Positions 36,023 through 44,104 of a DNA stretch of 64,000 nucleotides are shown here, piece by piece. The position numbers were made by a program, and so were the translations under genes. Positions within the stretch are counted from its first letter, which is position 1. Each line of letters begins with the position of its first letter. The stretch comes from PALSA-607 sp963737705 (GTDB lineage: Bacteria; Actinomycetota; Actinomycetes; Acidothermales; Acidothermaceae). The stretch is from assembly GCA_963737705.1 (NCBI GenBank), contig CAVTTP010000003.1, positions 186,001-250,000 of the forward strand, given 5' to 3'. Below the pieces are notes generated by a model. It saw only the letters and a list, made by a program, of their open reading frames with translations. It made no database searches and had not been told where the DNA came from.

Positions 36023-36028
36023 TACGCT
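36023..36028 (+). promoter_or_regulatory. Probable -10 box (TACGCT), leaderless GT4 mRNA
   Basis: TACGCT ends seven bases before GTG 36036, with no Shine-Dalgarno sequence, so the transcript probably starts at the start codon. Confidence 0.5.
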
Positions 36029-36035
36029 ACGAGTC

Positions 36036-37178
36036 GTGCGCGTGCTTCATCTGACCTCCTCGTTCCCGCGCGATGCGCGGGACCACGTCGCGCCATTTCT
36101 TCTTGACCTTGCACACGCAGAACAAGAAGCAGGGATGGACGTCGGGGTGCTCGCGCCCCACGACAAGGGCCTCGCCACCGTCGACACGGTCGCGGGCGTC
36201 GAGGTGCACCGCTTCCGCTATGGCCTCCAATCCATGGAGCGGCTCTCGTACCGCGGCGGCTTGCTTGGCAGCTCGCGTCGCTTCAGCGGCGTCATGTTGC
36301 CCGCGTATCTCGCATCTTTTTCCAAGGCAGCCGAGAAAGCTGCCCGCGATTTCCGACCGGACGTCATCCACGCGCACTGGTGGTTGCCCGCCGGATTGTG
36401 CGCATTGCCAGTAGCTCGGCGCCTCGACGTCCCGCTCATCATCACGGTGCACGGCTCCGACGTGCACCTGCTGCGCTACCGGGCACTGCGCAAGCTCGCG
36501 TCGCACGTCATGCATCGCGCGTCGCTGGTGGCGACAGTGTCGGAGGACTTGCAGCGGCAGATTCTGGAGTTCGATCCGCGCCTGCACACGACCGTGCTGC
36601 GGTTGCCGGTGCCCACGGGGCCGCCGGCCGTGCCGATGCCGGACGATCCGCCGCTGCGGCTGCTTGCTGCCGGTCGGCTGTCGCACGAGAAGGGCTTCGA
36701 CGTTCTTATCGAGGCGATGCGGATCGCGGTGGGTAGCGGGCTCGACGTCCGGCTCGACATCGTTGGTTCGGGGCCTGAGCGCCGGCGCCTTGCTTTGCTT
36801 GCCGCTCCGCTCGGTGATCGGATCCAACTCATCCCCGCGCTGCCGCATGCCGAGCTCATGCACCGGCTCGAAGGTGTGCACGCTCTGGTCGCTCCATCCC
36901 GGCGCGAAGGCCTCGGCATGGTTGCCCTCGAGGCATTTACTCGCGGCCGGCCGGTAGTCGCCAGCCGCGTCGGTGGCCTGGCCGAGAGCGTCGAGGACGG
37001 CGTCGACGGTTACTTGGTCGAGCCAGAAGACCCCATCGCGCTCGCCGCAGCGCTGGCAAGGCTCCCATTTGGGCCGCCTCGAGGGGTGGCAACGTTAAGA
37101 CACTCTTCAATTGAGGTTGGCAGAAGCCACCTCGAGGCTTATGCCTCCCTTGTCTCGCCCATGGTCAAGAGTCGGTAA
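36036..37178 (+). CDS. GT4 family glycosyltransferase
   Basis: 380 residues from GTG 36036; GTG 36042 is possible but the -10 box spacing points to 36036. VLHLTSSFPRDARDHVAPFLLDLA at the start, VIHAHWWLPAGL, VHGSDVHLL, AAGRLSHEKGFDVLIEAM and SRREGLGMVALEAFTRGRPVVAS mark a retaining GT4 enzyme. Histidine-rich HAHWW is common in galactosyl/glucosyl-type enzymes of exopolysaccharide pathways. The chain ends 208 bases before the large CWB2 gene with no terminator seen. Confidence 0.9.
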   Translation: MRVLHLTSSFPRDARDHVAPFLLDLAHAEQEAGMDVGVLAPHDKGLATVDTVAGVEVHRFRYGLQSMERLSYRGGLLGSSRRFSGVMLPAYLASFSKAAEKAARDFRPDVIHAHWWLPAGLCALPVARRLDVPLIITVHGSDVHLLRYRALRKLASHVMHRASLVATVSEDLQRQILEFDPRLHTTVLRLPVPTGPPAVPMPDDPPLRLLAAGRLSHEKGFDVLIEAMRIAVGSGLDVRLDIVGSGPERRRLALLAAPLGDRIQLIPALPHAELMHRLEGVHALVAPSRREGLGMVALEAFTRGRPVVASRVGGLAESVEDGVDGYLVEPEDPIALAAALARLPFGPPRGVATLRHSSIEVGRSHLEAYASLVSPMVKSR

Positions 37179-37194
37179 GTTCAAGGAACTAGAT

Positions 37195-37307
37195 CGGACA
37201 AATGTCCGGTTTGGAAAACCAATCCACGACACGACTCACGTCGTGGGTGGGGCGTCTGGCTTCCGGCAGCGCAAAACCTGTAAGGTCCCAAATCGAGCAA
37301 TCTGCTC
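37195..37307 (+). promoter_or_regulatory. Structured leader with three inverted repeats before the large CWB2 gene
   Basis: Three perfect dyads in the 208-base gap: CGGACA/TGTCCG (37195-37208), CCACGAC/GTCGTGG (37224-37246) and CGAGCA/TGCTCG (37294-37308 region). They could stabilise a long 5' leader or bind regulators. The gene itself has a strong GGAGG site. Confidence 0.45.
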
Positions 37308-37386
37308 GGGTATCGGCGGGGCTTTCGGAATTTGCGCCTTCGGGCTGAGCCACCTCGCCACCACCACTTCTCTGATGGAGGCAAGA

Positions 37387-39453
37387 GTGACAACAGCAAC
37401 CAGACGGTTGCGCCGTACGGGGGTCGCGACTCTCGCGGCATCCGTAGCGGCAGGTCTCGCGCTCGTCGCGACGGCCGGCAGCGCATTTGCAACGTTCGGC
37501 ACGGTTACCAACCAGGTCGACACCACCACTGGCGCGACCACGGTCTACCCGGGCACCAGCGCCCAGGCGATCGGCTCCCTCGACCTCAACCTGACGAACG
37601 CGTTCAACGTTGGCGACACCTTGCTGGTGACGCTCAACAAGGCGCCCGGTTGCGGCACCACGAACGGTGCTGTCGGCTTCGCCGCCACGCCGACCGTGAC
37701 CGCGACTGGCCCCACGACCGCTACTTTCGGCGGCGGTGTCGCATCGGCTGACGCCAGCAGCACCGCGCTTCCGAAGTTCACGTTCGCCACGCAGTCCAGC
37801 GCAGGTGCTTGCACCGTCGCTGGCGTGAAGGACCAGCTGCTCATCACCCTGACGAACAGCGCAACCGGCTCAGCCACTGACAACTTCGAAATCGTCGTCG
37901 GCGGCCAGACCGTTAACGTCGGCTCCGCAGTTACCACCGGCGTTGTCACAGAGTCGACCGTGGCAAACACCACCACCGTTGCAGCAGCGCCGACCGTCGC
38001 GACTGTTGCTAACACCAAGGCGTCGGTATCCAGCGTCACGTCGGCGAGCGCCACTGGCGCCGTGCAGACGGTTGGCGTCGGTACAGTCACGCTCTCCGAT
38101 GTCGGGACAGCAGCGATCATTGCTAGCCCGATCTACTTGACGACCAGTGCGGGCGTCTTCACAACCGGCGATGCGCCGACTGTGACAGGCCCGACCGGCA
38201 GCACGTGGACCGTGACTGGCCAAGGCACAGCGACTCTTACGCTGACCGCAGCTGGTACCGCGTTCCCGACGACAAACAACACCTTCACCATCACGGGCCT
38301 GACAGTTGATGTCCCGGCTGGCAACGGTGCGTACACGATCACCGCGAAGTTCGGTGGAGCGTCACCGGGTACCACGACGATCGGTTCGGCGTTTACCGTC
38401 ATCGCGGTCAGTGGACAGTCTCGTATCGGTGGGGTTGACCGCTACGCCAGCTCGGCGCAGCTCTTCAACTCGAAGTTCGCTCCGACGACCGTTCCTGCTT
38501 TCGCTGGTGCGTCCTCGGTAGTGCTGGCTAGCGGCGGGAACTTCCCCGACGCGTTGTCGGCGACCTACCTGGCTGCCACGTTGCAGACCGGCGTTTTGCT
38601 GACCGACCCGAACATCATCCCGCAGCAGACTCTTGCGGTGCTGACGAACGGTGCGATCCACACGGTTTACATCGTTGGTGGTACGGCAGCGATCAGTGCG
38701 GCCGAGCAGAACCAGATCGCGGCACTGCACCAGGGCAACGCTCCGTTGGCCTCGCTGCTGACCGTGCTCCGGGTTTCTGGTGCGGACCGTTACGCCACGA
38801 ACAACGCTGCTGACCTGTTCAGTGGCGCAGCCGCTGGCGCAACGACCGCAGTCGTGGCGACTGGGAACAACTTCGCGGACGCACTTGCCGCCGGCCCGGC
38901 CGTTTACGCCGGTGCAGGTGTCGGTGCCAAGCCGTTCCCGTTGGTTCTGACTGACGGCAGTGCGCTCAGCGCTTCGGCGAAGAGCACGCTGACCAACCTT
39001 GGTATCACCAAGGTGGTCATCGTCGGTGGCACGAGCGCTGTCTCGGCCGCTGTCGAGGCCTCGATCAAGGCTCTGCCCGGCATGACGATCGCCTACCGGA
39101 TCGCGGGTGCAGACCGCACCCTCACCGCGTCGATGATCGCCACATGGGAAACCTCTGGTCTGGCTGCTTCGGGTGTCTACGGCGCTCTGCCGTCGCTCGC
39201 CTTCACGAAGAGCACCACGGCCAACGCCTACATCGCGCGTGGTGACGGCTTCGCTGACGCTTTGTCAGCCGGGGCAGTCGCGGGCAGCCTCAAGCAGGTC
39301 ATCCTGCTCACGGCCGACCCGAACACGCTCGGTTCTGGTATCCCGTCCTACCTCGGTACGGCGACGTTCACGAACGTCGGCGCGCTCACCGCGGTTGGTC
39401 TGACCAGCGCAGTCAGTGCGGCAACCTTCGCAGCAGCTGTCGCATCGCTGTAA
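37387..39453 (+). CDS. Secreted surface (S-layer-like) protein with three CWB2 repeats
   Basis: 688 residues from GTG 37387; GGAGG at 37377-37381 lies 5 bases upstream and decides it over ATG 37375. Signal peptide (RRLRR, hydrophobic, cleavage near GSAFA, residue 35). Residues 37-190 form an Ala/Thr/Gly-rich beta domain that matches the N-terminus of the CWB2 protein at 40277 (TNxFxVGD, TTNxAVxF, LxITLTNSxxGxATD). Residues 190-335 are a further Thr-rich beta region. From 340 on come three CWB2 repeats (GVDRYAS, GADRYATN, GADRTLTA; FPDAL/FADAL; VGGTSAVS). Own leader, strong ribosome site and strong terminator suggest an abundant monocistronic product, as for S-layer proteins. Surface lattice formation is inference. 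Confidence 0.9.
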   Translation: MTTATRRLRRTGVATLAASVAAGLALVATAGSAFATFGTVTNQVDTTTGATTVYPGTSAQAIGSLDLNLTNAFNVGDTLLVTLNKAPGCGTTNGAVGFAATPTVTATGPTTATFGGGVASADASSTALPKFTFATQSSAGACTVAGVKDQLLITLTNSATGSATDNFEIVVGGQTVNVGSAVTTGVVTESTVANTTTVAAAPTVATVANTKASVSSVTSASATGAVQTVGVGTVTLSDVGTAAIIASPIYLTTSAGVFTTGDAPTVTGPTGSTWTVTGQGTATLTLTAAGTAFPTTNNTFTITGLTVDVPAGNGAYTITAKFGGASPGTTTIGSAFTVIAVSGQSRIGGVDRYASSAQLFNSKFAPTTVPAFAGASSVVLASGGNFPDALSATYLAATLQTGVLLTDPNIIPQQTLAVLTNGAIHTVYIVGGTAAISAAEQNQIAALHQGNAPLASLLTVLRVSGADRYATNNAADLFSGAAAGATTAVVATGNNFADALAAGPAVYAGAGVGAKPFPLVLTDGSALSASAKSTLTNLGITKVVIVGGTSAVSAAVEASIKALPGMTIAYRIAGADRTLTASMIATWETSGLAASGVYGALPSLAFTKSTTANAYIARGDGFADALSAGAVAGSLKQVILLTADPNTLGSGIPSYLGTATFTNVGALTAVGLTSAVSAATFAAAVASL

Positions 39454-39481
39454 AGCAGTCGCTCTGAAGTAATGCAGATCG

Positions 39482-39522
39482 AAGATCGGGTTGGGGCGGC
39501 AACGCCCCAACCCGATCTTTTT
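39482..39522 (+). terminator. Strong intrinsic terminator after the large CWB2 gene
   Basis: A perfect 17-base-pair stem (39482-39498 with 39103-type partner at 39503-39519) closes a GCAA tetraloop and runs into TTTTT (39518-39522). It starts 29 bases after the stop codon. The left arm reads AAGATCGGGTTGGGGCG. Confidence 0.95.
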
Positions 39523-39583
39523 GTTCACAGGTCTTGTTCAGAGGTCGGGTTCGCTTCGGCCACGAGGGAATCGAGGGGTTGGC

Positions 39584-40255
39584 ATGCGAGCCAACGCAAC
39601 GCGGGCGATCAAGCTGCCTGTTCTCCTGTCGCTGGTCGCGGTCGCGGCCGTTGCCTGCTCCAGCCACCACAGCGCGGCTGGATTGTCACCTGTCAGTGCT
39701 GCTCCTAGCGCCACCGCAAGCGTCTCGCCATCAGCCGCACCAGATTCGGTTCAACCGTCGTCGAGCCAGCCGGCTTCGCCTGTTGCCAGCCTCGCGCCTT
39801 CACCGACCGTGCCCACGCCGGGTGCGCCCGCGCCGACGGGATCGGCCGCGCCGGCTTCGGTCTCCGCTTCGGCGACTGCTTTCCTGAAGTCGTACTTCGC
39901 CACAATCAACGCAGGTCTCGTCAGTCACAACTTCTTTGCCGTGCAGGGCTTCTTCCAGCCCACCTGCCAGCTGTGCCAAACGCAGTGGGAGAGCTTGACG
40001 CAACTCGCCGACCAGCAGGAAGCGATCAAGGGCGGTGCGCTCACAGTCGTCAGCATCGGGCAAGCGATCGCCGGCGACAACGGATCGGTCGTGGTGATCG
40101 CACGTACCGGTGAGGATGCTGGGCAGATCGTCTCGGCAAATGGTGCCGGCGTGGTAACGAGCTCGTTCAAGGCGGTTCCGCCGAGCGACGTGGCATATAC
40201 ATTGTCGCCCAAGGGTTCGGGCTGGATAATCGTCGGCTCGGCGCAGGTCAAGTAA
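39584..40255 (+). CDS. Lipoprotein with CxxC motif (DUF6318-like)
   Basis: 223 residues from ATG 39584 with GAGGGG 5 bases upstream. Signal peptide ending AVAAVAC (lipidation Cys about residue 25), a Ser/Pro/Ala/Thr linker (26-95), then a folded domain of about 125 residues beginning FLKSYFATINAGLVSHNF and containing CQLCQTQW. This matches the shape of actinobacterial DUF6318 lipoproteins, which carry one CxxC near the start of a small alpha+beta domain. Anchored on the outer face of the membrane. It lies between two CWB2 genes, 21 bases before the second, so it may take part in their display; the function is unknown. Confidence 0.75.
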   Translation: MRANATRAIKLPVLLSLVAVAAVACSSHHSAAGLSPVSAAPSATASVSPSAAPDSVQPSSSQPASPVASLAPSPTVPTPGAPAPTGSAAPASVSASATAFLKSYFATINAGLVSHNFFAVQGFFQPTCQLCQTQWESLTQLADQQEAIKGGALTVVSIGQAIAGDNGSVVVIARTGEDAGQIVSANGAGVVTSSFKAVPPSDVAYTLSPKGSGWIIVGSAQVK

Positions 40256-40276
40256 CCCACGACTCGGGAGTTGGCA

Positions 40277-41779
40277 GTGAGCACACAACGCGCGCTCGCG
40301 GTTCGCATTGTTCTGGCGACCACCACCACGGTAGGCATCGCGGCAGGCGCGATCGTCCTGAGCCCCGGGAGTGCGTTGGCTTTAGGGACGATTCAAAATC
40401 AGGCGCTGACGGCCGCGGATATCGTGCACGCCGGGACGTCTGCCGCACCCGCAGCTTCGTACCAGATTGACACCACCAACACGTTCTCGGTCGGTGACAA
40501 GATCTACCTCAAGATCGAGGGTGTTGCCGACCCGACAACGACCAACGCTGCGGTGGCCTTTACCAGCACGCCCAGCGTCGTCGCGATCGGGCCGAGTACC
40601 GGCGCGTTCGACGGGGGCGGCGTTGGCAATGCTGCCGATCGGGTGCCGACGTTCACGACGGCGCTGGCCTCGAGCGCCGGTGCGGCGACCGTGCTCGGGA
40701 TCCAGAACGAACTGGTGATCACGCTGACAAACAGCAGTGCCGGCACTGCTACGGATCACGTCGCATTCACCGTGTCTGGCATTGCGCTCAACGTCGAGAG
40801 TGCCGTCCCGGTCGGCGCCCTGAACCTGCACGCTTACAGCGGTGACGGCACTGGCTCGCTTGCCACCGCGGTCAAGATCGCCACGGTGTCGACGCAGGCC
40901 GTCAACAGGTTGTCTGGCGCTGACCGGTTCGCGACCGCCGTTGCTGTTTCCAACGCGGAATTCCCCACCGCGGGCACAGCGGGCGCCGTTGTGCTTGCCC
41001 GCGCAGACGCATACCCGGATGCGTTGGTCGGCACCGCCCTTGCGGCCGCCAAGGGTGCGCCGCTGCTCTTCACGAACGGCAGTGCGTTGCCAACCGCGAC
41101 GGCGACTGAGCTCCAGCGCGTACTGCCCGTCGGGGGGACCGTCTTCCTGCTCGGCGGTACCAGCGCGATCCCGGCCAGCGTAGCCAGCGCGGTCACCAGC
41201 CTCGGCTACGTCGTCGTGCGCTATTTCGGTGCCGATCGATACGGCACCGCACTTGCGGTGGCCGCCGCGCTGGGTAACCCCACCACTGTGCTGTTGGCGA
41301 CCGGCATCGACTTCCCGGATGCGCTAGCAGCAGGCCCAGCGGCTGCGCGGATCCACGGGGCTGTGCTCCTCACCGACGGAACGTTCCTGCCACCGGCAGT
41401 TGGCGCCTACATAACGGCTCACCCCGGCAAGGTGTACGCGATCGGTGGCCCAGCCGTCGTCGCGTATCCCTCTGCGCAGGCTGTCGTGGGGACTGACCGC
41501 TACGCGACAGCGGCGCTGGTGGCCACGACTTTCTTCACCGCGCCCACAGCGACAGGGATTGCGAGCGGCGTCAGCTTCGCGGATGCACTGGCTGGAGGAC
41601 CGCTCGTCGGTCGTCTCGGTGGTCCCTTGCTGTTGACCGATCCCAACGTTCTCTCGCCCTCGACGAGCAGCTACCTGACCGCCAATCAAGCGACTCTTGC
41701 TAGCACGTCGCTCTTTGGCGGGACGGGTGCGATCGCCGCGGTCGTGCAGACAGAGGCCGGGACCGCGTTGGGGCAGTGA
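40277..41779 (+). CDS. Secreted CWB2 cell-wall-binding protein
   Basis: 500 residues from GTG 40277; GGGAG six bases upstream favours it over TTG 40271. Signal peptide ends at GSALA (about residue 33). Residues 35-185 are a paralogue of the N-terminal domain of the protein at 37387. Residues 205-500 are three CWB2 repeats: NRLSGADRFATAVAVS, RYFGADRYGTALAVA and AVVGTDRYATAALVA, with YPDAL/FPDAL/FADAL and LLGGTSAIP/AIGGPAVV/FGGTGAIA. It looks like a shorter version of the larger neighbour and is probably co-transcribed with the lipoprotein gene. Confidence 0.9.
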   Translation: MSTQRALAVRIVLATTTTVGIAAGAIVLSPGSALALGTIQNQALTAADIVHAGTSAAPAASYQIDTTNTFSVGDKIYLKIEGVADPTTTNAAVAFTSTPSVVAIGPSTGAFDGGGVGNAADRVPTFTTALASSAGAATVLGIQNELVITLTNSSAGTATDHVAFTVSGIALNVESAVPVGALNLHAYSGDGTGSLATAVKIATVSTQAVNRLSGADRFATAVAVSNAEFPTAGTAGAVVLARADAYPDALVGTALAAAKGAPLLFTNGSALPTATATELQRVLPVGGTVFLLGGTSAIPASVASAVTSLGYVVVRYFGADRYGTALAVAAALGNPTTVLLATGIDFPDALAAGPAAARIHGAVLLTDGTFLPPAVGAYITAHPGKVYAIGGPAVVAYPSAQAVVGTDRYATAALVATTFFTAPTATGIASGVSFADALAGGPLVGRLGGPLLLTDPNVLSPSTSSYLTANQATLASTSLFGGTGAIAAVVQTEAGTALGQ

Positions 41780-41875
41780 AAGCTGGCGTTGGGGCAGCTC
41801 GCTGGTTCGGCCTCCTAGGCCATCCATTTGCCGTCCCTAGGTCCACAGATGGTTCACAGCGAGCTTTCAGGAGTC

Positions 41876-41922
41876 GGAGCACCTCCGGAGGGTAAACTTC
41901 CGTAGATCTTTGTCGGTGCTCC
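41876..41922. promoter_or_regulatory. Promoter region with a -10 box (TAAACT) inside an inverted repeat
   Basis: GGAGCACC (41876-41883) and GGTGCTCC (41915-41922) flank TAAACT (41893-41898). Transcription would begin near 41905, giving a leader of about 35 bases for the GT2 gene. A repressor bound to both arms would cover the promoter. Confidence 0.45.
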
Positions 41923-41940
41923 CGCGTGGAAAGGCCTGTA

Positions 41941-42951
41941 GTGGCTGCCCAGCCGTTGAGCGTCGCGCCGGAACGGCCGGCCGCGGCGCAGCGCTTCCCG
42001 CGCACTTCGGCTGCTGAGCCCGTCACGAGCAGCGAATCCGGCGGCTCAGCCCACGTCGTCCCGCCTCGCCCTTATGTAACCGTCGTCCTGCCTTGTTACA
42101 ACGAGCAGGACCACGTGCTCGCAGAGATTGCTCGGATCAGCCTCGCGCTTGACGCGAGCGGCTACACCTATGAGTTGCTGGCGATCGATGACAAGTCGAC
42201 AGATGAGACGCTGGCGAGGTTGCGCGCGGCCGAGAAGACCTATCCGCAGCTGCGGGTGGTCGCCTTCCGCCGTAACGGGGGCTCGGGGACGGTGCGCCGG
42301 ATCGGTACGCACGAGGCCCGCGGCGAGATTGTCGTCTGGACCGACGCGGACATGACGTATCCGAACGAGCGGATCCCCGAGCTTGTCCGCTACCTCGACG
42401 ACAACCCCGACGTCGATCAGGTAGTCGGTGCGCGGACGAGCGAGCAGGGCACCCACAAGTTGCTGCGGGTGCCGGCGAAGTGGATTATCCGCAAGTTCGC
42501 CGAGTGGTTGTCGGGGACGACGATCCCTGACTTGAACTCGGGCCTGCGGGCCTTCCGCAAGGAGGTGTCGCTGCCCTATCTGCGGCTACTGCCGCCAGGG
42601 TTCTCGTGCGTGACGACGATCACGCTGTCGTTCTTGTCCAACCAGCACACCGTCGACTACGTGCCGATCTCGTACGCGCAGCGCGCGGGTCACTCCAAGT
42701 TCCATCCGTTGAAGGACGCCTACCGCTACATCCTCCAGGTGCTGCGGATGGTGATGTATTTCAATCCGCTCAAGGTGTTGATGCCCGTTGCGATCTGGCT
42801 GATCGCGATTGGGTTCGTCAAGGGCATCTTCGACGTGGCGCGATACCACTTCCATCTGACGACGAATACACTGCTGATCTTCGTCACAGGGCTTGTGATC
42901 GGCGCTGTCGCGTTGCTGGCCGACCTCATCGTTCGATCGCGTGGGGAGTGA
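41941..42951 (+). CDS. GT2 polyprenol-phosphate sugar synthase-like glycosyltransferase
   Basis: 336 residues from GTG 41941 (AAAGG 6 bases upstream; GTG 41926 is the alternative). DPM-synthase-like GT-A domain (45-265): VTVVLPCYNEQDHV, IDDKSTDETL, VVWTDADMTYP (metal-binding DAD), NSGLRAFRKE, then two membrane segments (about 280-300 and 308-330). Such enzymes charge polyprenyl phosphate with mannose or glucose for use outside by GT-C enzymes; the four large membrane proteins of this window are possible users. First gene of a five-gene run. Confidence 0.9.
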   Translation: MAAQPLSVAPERPAAAQRFPRTSAAEPVTSSESGGSAHVVPPRPYVTVVLPCYNEQDHVLAEIARISLALDASGYTYELLAIDDKSTDETLARLRAAEKTYPQLRVVAFRRNGGSGTVRRIGTHEARGEIVVWTDADMTYPNERIPELVRYLDDNPDVDQVVGARTSEQGTHKLLRVPAKWIIRKFAEWLSGTTIPDLNSGLRAFRKEVSLPYLRLLPPGFSCVTTITLSFLSNQHTVDYVPISYAQRAGHSKFHPLKDAYRYILQVLRMVMYFNPLKVLMPVAIWLIAIGFVKGIFDVARYHFHLTTNTLLIFVTGLVIGAVALLADLIVRSRGE

Positions 42952-42955
42952 CGAC

Positions 42956-44104
42956 GTGCGCATCGCCGTCGTCGGCCCGACGCACCCACATACGGGCGGC
43001 ATCGTCCACCACACGACTGAGCTGTGTCATCGGCTTGCCGCTGCTGGCCACGACGTCGACCTCGTGTCGTGGTCGGCCCAATATCCGGCGTTCCTGCATC
43101 CGGGCACTCTGCGCGTCCCCGGCGGCGAGCCCGAGGTGCGCATCTACCCGTCGACGTCCTACCAGCTCGCCTGGTGGAATCCGATTACCTGGTGGCGTAC
43201 CGGTGTTGGGCTCCGCGACTACAACGCCGTCGTACTCGTGCACGCCTCGACCGTGCAGGTGCCTGCGTATCTGACGATCCTGCGCGCTTTGCGCGCGCGT
43301 CGCACCATGACCAGGCCGCGCGTAGTCGTGGTTGCGCACAACGTGTTCCCGCACGAGCGTCACCACGGCGACACCGTGCTCGTTCGTGCGCTGCTCTCGC
43401 GAGCGGCCGCCGTTCTCGTGCACTCACCCGAGCTCGCCGCGCTTGCCAAGACGGTGGTGAATCACCGCACGCAGATTGTCGTCGCAGACATCCCTCCGCA
43501 TCTGCCGGCGTTCCCGGTCGAGCGGCGGGTGATGACCGACGCCGACGAGCCGTTCAATCGGCTGCTGTTCTTTGGCACCGTGCGGCCCTACAAGGGTCTC
43601 GATGTGCTGCTGCGGGCCATGGTGAGCGTGCCGGAAGTGAAGCTCGTGGTCGCGGGGGACATCTGGTCCGGAGTGAGCGGCCTGCGCGATCAGATCGCCG
43701 AGCTGGGCCTGCTTGATCGGGTGATGCTGCGCCCGAGCTACGTCGCAGGCTCCGAGATCGCCGGTCTTTTCCGCGACGTCGATGCCTTGGTGCTGCCCTA
43801 CCGCGCAGGCACCGCCTCGCAGAACGTGCTGCTGGCGCACGCGATGGGCGTGCCAGTGATCGCGACCCGCGCCGGGACGCTCGGCAGCCAGGTCAATGAC
43901 GGTGTCGACGGCGTGCTCGCCGAGCCCGACGACGTCGACGATCTGACGGCTGCGCTGAAGCGCTTCTACAGCCCTGGCACGCCGCAGAAGCTGCGCGCCG
44001 GTGTCCCTGTCGTCGACACCGAGTCGAGCTGGAACGGCTACATCGAGGTTCTGACAGCGGCGTTGGCGGGCGTCGCAGTCGCCGGCACCCGGGCGAGTCG
44101 GTGA
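42956..44104 (+). CDS. GT4 family glycosyltransferase
   Basis: 382 residues from GTG 42956 with GGGGAG 7 bases upstream. RIAVVGPTHPHTGGIVHHTTEL at the start, VVAHNVFPHERHHGD, LLFFGTVRPYKGLDVLLRAM, and LPYRAGTASQNVLLAHAMGVPVIATRAG. The donor segment lacks the first Glu of the common E-x7-E pair (TASQNVLLAHA), as in a subgroup of GT4 enzymes. It follows the GT2 gene by 4 bases and overlaps the next by GTGA, so these steps are tightly linked. Confidence 0.88.
   Translation: MRIAVVGPTHPHTGGIVHHTTELCHRLAAAGHDVDLVSWSAQYPAFLHPGTLRVPGGEPEVRIYPSTSYQLAWWNPITWWRTGVGLRDYNAVVLVHASTVQVPAYLTILRALRARRTMTRPRVVVVAHNVFPHERHHGDTVLVRALLSRAAAVLVHSPELAALAKTVVNHRTQIVVADIPPHLPAFPVERRVMTDADEPFNRLLFFGTVRPYKGLDVLLRAMVSVPEVKLVVAGDIWSGVSGLRDQIAELGLLDRVMLRPSYVAGSEIAGLFRDVDALVLPYRAGTASQNVLLAHAMGVPVIATRAGTLGSQVNDGVDGVLAEPDDVDDLTAALKRFYSPGTPQKLRAGVPVVDTESSWNGYIEVLTAALAGVAVAGTRASR

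Noticed and set aside
37261..37330. Possible cyclic-di-GMP (GEMM) riboswitch before the large CWB2 gene, from GCAAAACC followed by GG and CAAA
   Set aside because: The GNRA-type loop, the GGxACGCAAAGCC block and the second helix of the motif are missing.
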